64,000 nucleotides of DNA, from contig ONIP01000004.1 in the NCBI GenBank assembly GCA_900317955.1, positions 1-64,000 of the forward strand, given 5' to 3'. Below the pieces are notes generated by a model. The model made no database searches. It had not been told where the DNA came from and saw nothing but the letters and a program-made list of their open reading frames with translations. The DNA comes from an uncultured Bacteroidales bacterium. GTDB taxonomy: Bacteria; Bacteroidota; Bacteroidia; Bacteroidales; P3. The position numbers and the translations under genes are program-made. Numbering within the stretch: position 1 is the stretch's first letter; each line of letters starts with the position of its first letter. Positions 59,401 through 64,000 of this stretch are shown in pieces.

Positions 59401-59633
59401 AATATTACCTGATTAATTAATATTCCAATCAATTAGTTCTTTCAGACAAGGGAAGAACTTTTTACGACTGCAAATTTACAAAAATTCTCTGACATAAAAA
59501 CAGTTAAACAAAAAAAAATAATATACATTGCATATTATCACACATTTATCACAATTAGAACAATGCCAAAAGCACGTCAATTAGCACCAACAACAAAAAG
59601 AAAGATACAAAAATACCCCCAATAAAACACCCA

Positions 59634-60995
59634 TCAGGTTCCCTCAACGTTAGCACCATCGCTATCATTCTCTCCCCCTACGCTGACAAGAAGAAGATTT
59701 TTCGAATCATCCTTTACCCTAAAAGGATGTGCTGTCCGCCGCCCCACAATCCAAAGTATATGGTCTTTAGCATCAACAAGGAGGAGCTGACGATGCTTTT
59801 CGGGAATACTGTATTTGTGGTCAGAGAAAAAGTCGCTGAGGAGTTGCGTTCCGTAATCCATACCAAGGGGTTGGAACCTATCCCCTTGCTTCCAATGTCT
59901 TAGGGCAAGAGGCAGAACTACAGAATCAGCGTCAAAGAGTGCCTGATTAGGTTCGAGCTTTCGATAGTCTATGCAACATTCTTCCGCAGTTAGATGTTTG
60001 ATGTAAAGTGCAGGAAAAGAAGTTGTCGAGTGTGCATCAAGTGGCATAACAAACAAAGAACCACGGTCGAGAATGGCTTGATGTGTTGCCGAAAAGAATC
60101 GTCGCCCCGATGAAGAACACTGCAATATATCAGACACGGTAGATGCATTGAAACCAAATGGGCGAAGCAACTCAAAAAGTAGTTGTGAAATAATTACAGG
60201 AGGAGCAGGCGATTGGAAAAGGTCAGAGAGAGAGTCAAAATCAAGACTAACCCTGAAAGAACCATCGGGTTGTAAGCTGACAAGGCGTTGGCGAATGGGC
60301 TCGAGGAGGGCAAGGTAGAGACGTTCAACCGACTGAAGGTTTTGGATGGTTTGCTGCAAGGCTGTGTCGGCAGAGGGCTGAATAGTACGCAAGAGGGGAA
60401 GGAGGCGGTGACGTACTTGATTACGTCGGTAAAGGAGGGAGGAGTTGGTTGTGTCCTCGACATGGGTCAGGTTATGATTGGCGGCGTAAGATTCTATTTC
60501 GGCTCTACTAAAGGGCAGTAGCGGACGAGCAATGAGTTCGTTGCGAGGAAGGATACCACGAAGACCGGCAAGGCCGGTACCCCTAAGAAGATTGATGAAG
60601 AAAGTTTCAGCGGAATCATCTCGGTGGTGAGCCGTAAGAATGGCCGGGTAGCCATAGTTGCGGCAGAGCTGACGGAACCAGTCGTAACGCAGTTGACGGG
60701 CGGCTTCTTCAACGCTCTGGTGGTGCTGATGGGCGTGGTCGAGCGTGTTGAAAGAAACGACATGAAAGGGGACATCGTAACGGAGCGAGAGTTGGCGTAC
60801 GAAAAGTTCATCGCGGTCGCAATCACCGGGGCGCAGATGAAAGTTGCAGTGTGCTATGGCGAAAGGAAAGCCTGCAGAGTGCATGAGGTGGGCGAGGACG
60901 ACAGAATCGACTCCGCCACTAACAGCCAGCAGCACCTGCTGCCCCGTGGGGAAGAGGTGCTGCTGACAGACGTGGTCTATGAAGTGTTGTAACAC
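59634..60995 (-). CDS. tilS: tRNA(Ile)-lysidine synthase
   Basis: A 453 aa ATP-pyrophosphatase-type enzyme that makes lysidine at C34 of tRNA-Ile(CAU). The PP-loop is VLLAVSGGVDSVVLAHLM near residue 25, with further motifs IAHCNFHLRPGDCDRDELFVRQL and PAILTAHHRDDSAETFFINLLRGTGLAGLRGI. A TilS substrate-binding domain (ESYAANHNLTHVEDTTNSSLLYRRNQVRH) and the C-terminal tRNA-binding domain follow (VLPLALRHWKQGDRFQPLGMDYGTQLLSDFF). It begins 5 bp from the stop of the neighbouring T9SS-cargo gene, on the same strand. Confidence 0.93.
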   Translation of the reverse strand: MLQHFIDHVCQQHLFPTGQQVLLAVSGGVDSVVLAHLMHSAGFPFAIAHCNFHLRPGDCDRDELFVRQLSLRYDVPFHVVSFNTLDHAHQHHQSVEEAARQLRYDWFRQLCRNYGYPAILTAHHRDDSAETFFINLLRGTGLAGLRGILPRNELIARPLLPFSRAEIESYAANHNLTHVEDTTNSSLLYRRNQVRHRLLPLLRTIQPSADTALQQTIQNLQSVERLYLALLEPIRQRLVSLQPDGSFRVSLDFDSLSDLFQSPAPPVIISQLLFELLRPFGFNASTVSDILQCSSSGRRFFSATHQAILDRGSLFVMPLDAHSTTSFPALYIKHLTAEECCIDYRKLEPNQALFDADSVVLPLALRHWKQGDRFQPLGMDYGTQLLSDFFSDHKYSIPEKHRQLLLVDAKDHILWIVGRRTAHPFRVKDDSKNLLLVSVGGENDSDGANVEGT

Positions 60996-61000
60996 TACAC

Positions 61001-64000
61001 TTACTTGATAATCATCTTGTGGAGTCGGCGCATACCATCGAATTCAACACCGTAGTAGTAAGCACCTGTGGGGAGGTTGCCTTTCTTGAAGGAGATGTGG
61101 TTGCGTCCCTCAGGATAGGTTGTGTTGGACTCGTAGACAAGACGGCCAGCCATGTCGGTGACGAAGAATCGAACATTGCCACCATAGGGGATGAAGAATT
61201 CGATACTTGTGGAGCCGTCGAATGGGTTGGGGTAGTTTTGTTCGAGGGTGAATACCGTTTCATTATCGGCAGTAGGAATGCTCTCGAAATAGTTGACAAC
61301 TTCTACGACGGTTGACTGGTCGTTGTTGGGATCGGCTTGAGTAACGGGGATGGTGAAATATCCACTACCAACATAATCGCGTGTGGGGGACTTGGGTATT
61401 TGGAGGTATCTGCCGTTAATGCTGCCTTCAGTATCATTTACTCTCTGTTTGAAATCAAGATGTTTGATGCCACCAGTTTCTGGAATGCTGTAACTGAACC
61501 GCGGGTAGCGTGAACGGAGGCGGTCGCCACCATTGATCGTTGCGAATATTTCGATATTGTTGTCAAAAGGTACAGTGGAGTTATTGCGGATTACAGCACG
61601 GACACGACAGGAGTCGGTATTGTTTTCTTCAATCTGGATTTTGACGAATTCTACATCCATGAAGAAGTCAGCAGTACGAACAATTAGCGTAGATGTATCA
61701 TTAGAGAGGTTCGTATCGTTGGGGTGGTGGAGCCAAACTGTGAGATATGTCCAGGGGGTAGTTCGTGAAGCGATGGTGGTATCGGTTACGAAATAGTAGA
61801 CTGCTCGTTCACCTGCAGCGAGGCCATTTTCTTTATGGAAGATGTTATAGGTTGTTTTAGTGGTATCTCTGTCGTAGTAGAATCCTACTTCAAAGTCGTT
61901 GGCCATGCTGGCTCCTACGTTGTCAAGGACGATGGCGAAGCGTACTTCATTGTGGTCAGAGGTATCGACTATGCCGGTAGTGGCACGGATGTCGGTGAGG
62001 TTGGTGATACCTGCGATTTGACGCGAGAGTGTATCGTTGTAGGGGTATACATCGAGACCATACTTACACCAAGTTGTGAGAAGCATAGTGCCGAAAGTGG
62101 CACGTTCACGACGCTTGAAAGTGTAGTTGAAGAATTCGGTGGAAGAGAGATTGCGTCCTAAATAGTCTGGGAAATGGACGTGTTCATGGACGGTATCACC
62201 TTGGTTGTAGATGTAGTATAGGTCGCAGTCTTCGATTTCGTTCTGACCGAAGTTACGGAGACGGACTGTAATGTAGAGGCTGTCGCCTGCAACGGCACTG
62301 GCCAAGGGTGAGTTGATATTATACATGTAGAGGTCATTGGCCAAGGGGGCAAGACCGTAGATGCGACAGGCAGTGTCGTTGTCGTTGTAGACATCGAGCT
62401 GGACATCGGTGAAGGCGCACATCTGGAAGGTGTCGGGGTAGTTGTTGGTGATGGTGAAGGGGAACGGAAATTCGTATTCGAGGTCTTCGCCTGCGGGGAT
62501 GGTATCAGTGCAGGTGGCTTCGCGGGAAAGGTAAGAACCGTATGGGAGATAGCTAACCCTGAAGTTGGAGATGGGTTCGAGACCGTAGTTGTGAATGAGG
62601 ACACGTGGGTAGATTGTCTGGCCGAACTGGGGGTCGGTGGGGTGGGTAATGGCTATGACACCGGGGTCGATTTCGCGCTTGGCTCGGCCAAGTTTGAAGT
62701 TGTCGATGGCGGCACCATCACCGAAGGCTGCTGTAGCCGAAGTGGTGGTAGGTGTGGTGTAGACGAATCGGAACTGGAGATCCTGGAAGAAGTCGCCTGA
62801 AAGTGGCTTGGTGGGGATGGAGAGGTGGACATATTCGCCATTGCGTGTGGAGCCTGTCCAACCGTCGGGAGTGTCGTACCAACTGGAGTTGTCAGCAGCA
62901 CCCCAACGGGCGTTGGCATCATCAAGACGCACCCATTTGTCTTCGTAGTTCTTGTATTCAAGGACGAGGAAACTTCCTGAAGCGAGGTCTTTGCTGAGGA
63001 GGAGCTCGATGGTGTCAGCTTTAATGAGTCGGAGGTTGACAATGGGCGAATAGATGACACTACGGTTGCCGCGTTTGCCCGTGACAATTGTTTCGGTGCA
63101 ACTGGTGACGATAGCGTTGGGTTGAGAATATGGACCTGTGATGTTGCTCTTAGCAGGTGTTCCAATTTCGAAGTAGTTGCGAGTGTATTTGTTGTAGCCG
63201 ACGGGAGCATACCACTTGTTAACAAAGTCGAAACTATCGATATAGCGAGGCTGGACAACAAAGTAGCGATGGTACTGGTAGCGGAGTGTGTCGTTGAGGT
63301 TGTTGAGGGTATCGCCCGGGGCGTTGACTACACAGACAAGGTTAGAGGTGCCTTCGTTGAAGATAAGACTGTCGATGACGATGGAGGTGCTCAGGCCTGG
63401 CTGGAGGTTACCTGCCCAGTTGATAGTGCCGATTTGCGGGGCATGGTCGGGATGGAGGAGACGATAGGTGATGGCAGCAGAAGTGATAGGTTGGAGACCC
63501 TTGTTGGCCATGACAATGGTCACTTGATGGTTGTTCTCGGTGACGATATGGTTGCGCGGAGCCTGGACACGGGTGAGTGCAGCATCGTTGGTGTCGAGTT
63601 CGCAATCTTCCCTGATGAAGAGGAGGTACTCCTGCATTTGTCCGTTGTCGAAGGTTGAGAGGGTATGGATACCATTGACGTAAGCGGTGGAGTCACCGTG
63701 TACCCAAACTAGCATACGCATGTAGCCGTAATGGGCATAGTCGGGGATGGTCAACGGAGTCTTGAACTCTTTGCGGCTGCGGACCTTGGCATTTTTGGCA
63801 AAAAGGGTTTTGGTGATGTTTTCGTTGCCGTCGAAGTCGTATTCGCCGTCGCGGTTGTAGTCGATGGCTACACATAACGAGGCAGCGGTAGAGGTATCGA
63901 GTTCATTATAGTTGTTGGCGACCATGACGGTGAGAGTGTCTTCGGTTCCACGACGGATGAAAAGCGTGGGGATTTCGGCATTACGCGCGTTGTAGTTGCC
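61001..64000 (-). CDS. Large T9SS-secreted protein, 5' end outside window
   Basis: At least 999 residues; the reading frame is open to the right edge, so the N-terminus and signal peptide are not in view. The protein is built from repeating beta-sandwich segments of CARDB or Ig type: phrases such as NHQVTIVMANKGLQPITSAAITYRL, HNYGLEPISNFRVSYLPYG, LRNFGQNEIEDCDLYYIYNQGDTV and LDNVGASMANDFEVGFYYDRD. It ends with a T9SS type A sorting domain: NYPNPFDGSTSIEFFIP, DMAGRLVYES, NLPTGAYYYGVEFDG and KMIIK. It probably sits on the cell surface as an adhesin or scaffold. No catalytic motif is seen. The stop is 5 bp from tilS. Confidence 0.88.
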   Translation of the reverse strand, partial: GNYNARNAEIPTLFIRRGTEDTLTVMVANNYNELDTSTAASLCVAIDYNRDGEYDFDGNENITKTLFAKNAKVRSRKEFKTPLTIPDYAHYGYMRMLVWVHGDSTAYVNGIHTLSTFDNGQMQEYLLFIREDCELDTNDAALTRVQAPRNHIVTENNHQVTIVMANKGLQPITSAAITYRLLHPDHAPQIGTINWAGNLQPGLSTSIVIDSLIFNEGTSNLVCVVNAPGDTLNNLNDTLRYQYHRYFVVQPRYIDSFDFVNKWYAPVGYNKYTRNYFEIGTPAKSNITGPYSQPNAIVTSCTETIVTGKRGNRSVIYSPIVNLRLIKADTIELLLSKDLASGSFLVLEYKNYEDKWVRLDDANARWGAADNSSWYDTPDGWTGSTRNGEYVHLSIPTKPLSGDFFQDLQFRFVYTTPTTTSATAAFGDGAAIDNFKLGRAKREIDPGVIAITHPTDPQFGQTIYPRVLIHNYGLEPISNFRVSYLPYGSYLSREATCTDTIPAGEDLEYEFPFPFTITNNYPDTFQMCAFTDVQLDVYNDNDTACRIYGLAPLANDLYMYNINSPLASAVAGDSLYITVRLRNFGQNEIEDCDLYYIYNQGDTVHEHVHFPDYLGRNLSSTEFFNYTFKRRERATFGTMLLTTWCKYGLDVYPYNDTLSRQIAGITNLTDIRATTGIVDTSDHNEVRFAIVLDNVGASMANDFEVGFYYDRDTTKTTYNIFHKENGLAAGERAVYYFVTDTTIASRTTPWTYLTVWLHHPNDTNLSNDTSTLIVRTADFFMDVEFVKIQIEENNTDSCRVRAVIRNNSTVPFDNNIEIFATINGGDRLRSRYPRFSYSIPETGGIKHLDFKQRVNDTEGSINGRYLQIPKSPTRDYVGSGYFTIPVTQADPNNDQSTVVEVVNYFESIPTADNETVFTLEQNYPNPFDGSTSIEFFIPYGGNVRFFVTDMAGRLVYESNTTYPEGRNHISFKKGNLPTGAYYYGVEFDGMRRLHKMIIK

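Overview
The window looks like the chromosome of an anaerobic member of the phylum Bacteroidota, most likely order Bacteroidales. The signs are a near-complete type IX secretion system (T9SS) core (PorP/SprF, GldK, GldL, GldM, GldN plus a second GldN), two proteins with T9SS sorting tails, a DUF5103 T9SS plug protein, a SusC-style TonB receptor, fimbrillin-like lipoproteins, Bacteroidota-type promoters (TTTG, 19 bp, TAnnTTTG) and an electron-bifurcating [FeFe] hydrogenase operon. The species cannot be named from the sequence alone.

Layout. 1-4.2 kb is the integrase-proximal end of a mobile element lying next to two tandem tRNA-Val genes: tyrosine integrase, excisionase-like HTH protein, VRR-NUC nuclease and an HTH initiator-like gene that carries iteron-like palindromes inside its own coding sequence. 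The element runs off the left edge. 4.9-12.4 kb is plus-strand housekeeping: T9SS plug, miaB, a PASTA protein, a T9SS cargo protein, an RluD-type synthase and a nitroreductase. 12.4-17.6 kb is an orphan UpxY/NusG paralogue and the four-gene hydrogenase operon. 17.8-26.3 kb holds a UPF1-like helicase, the first peptide/lipoprotein pair, an outer-membrane channel plus purine permease pair, and umuDC. 26.6-33.9 kb holds two more peptide/lipoprotein operons around a three-gene sensory-hydrogenase operon (DRTGG protein, anti-sigma-type ATPase, H-cluster protein). 34.2-38.2 kb is envelope and cell-wall genes. 38.4-45.5 kb is the T9SS core. 45.5-61 kb is housekeeping: a His-rich metallochaperone GTPase, acyltransferase, NlpC/P60 protein, acyl-CoA ligase, holA, TonB receptor, ung, an MBL hydrolase, lysS, tRNA-Gln, a fourth fimbrillin-like lipoprotein and tilS. 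A large T9SS cargo gene runs off the right edge.

How parts fit together. HydABC-type subunits probably re-oxidise NADH and ferredoxin to H2, while the separate H-cluster protein lacks the proton-shuttle cysteine and sits with signalling proteins, so it probably senses H2 or redox state. The T9SS core would export the two cargo proteins seen here.

The least explained pattern is a family of 53-71 aa peptides sharing Y-x(0-2)-P-x-V followed by [VI]-E-[RV]-G. Four copies sit directly upstream of three fimbrillin-like lipoproteins whose C-terminal modules differ. The other candidates for novelty are the intragenic iterons and the 9-bp-periodic spacers found upstream of several genes.
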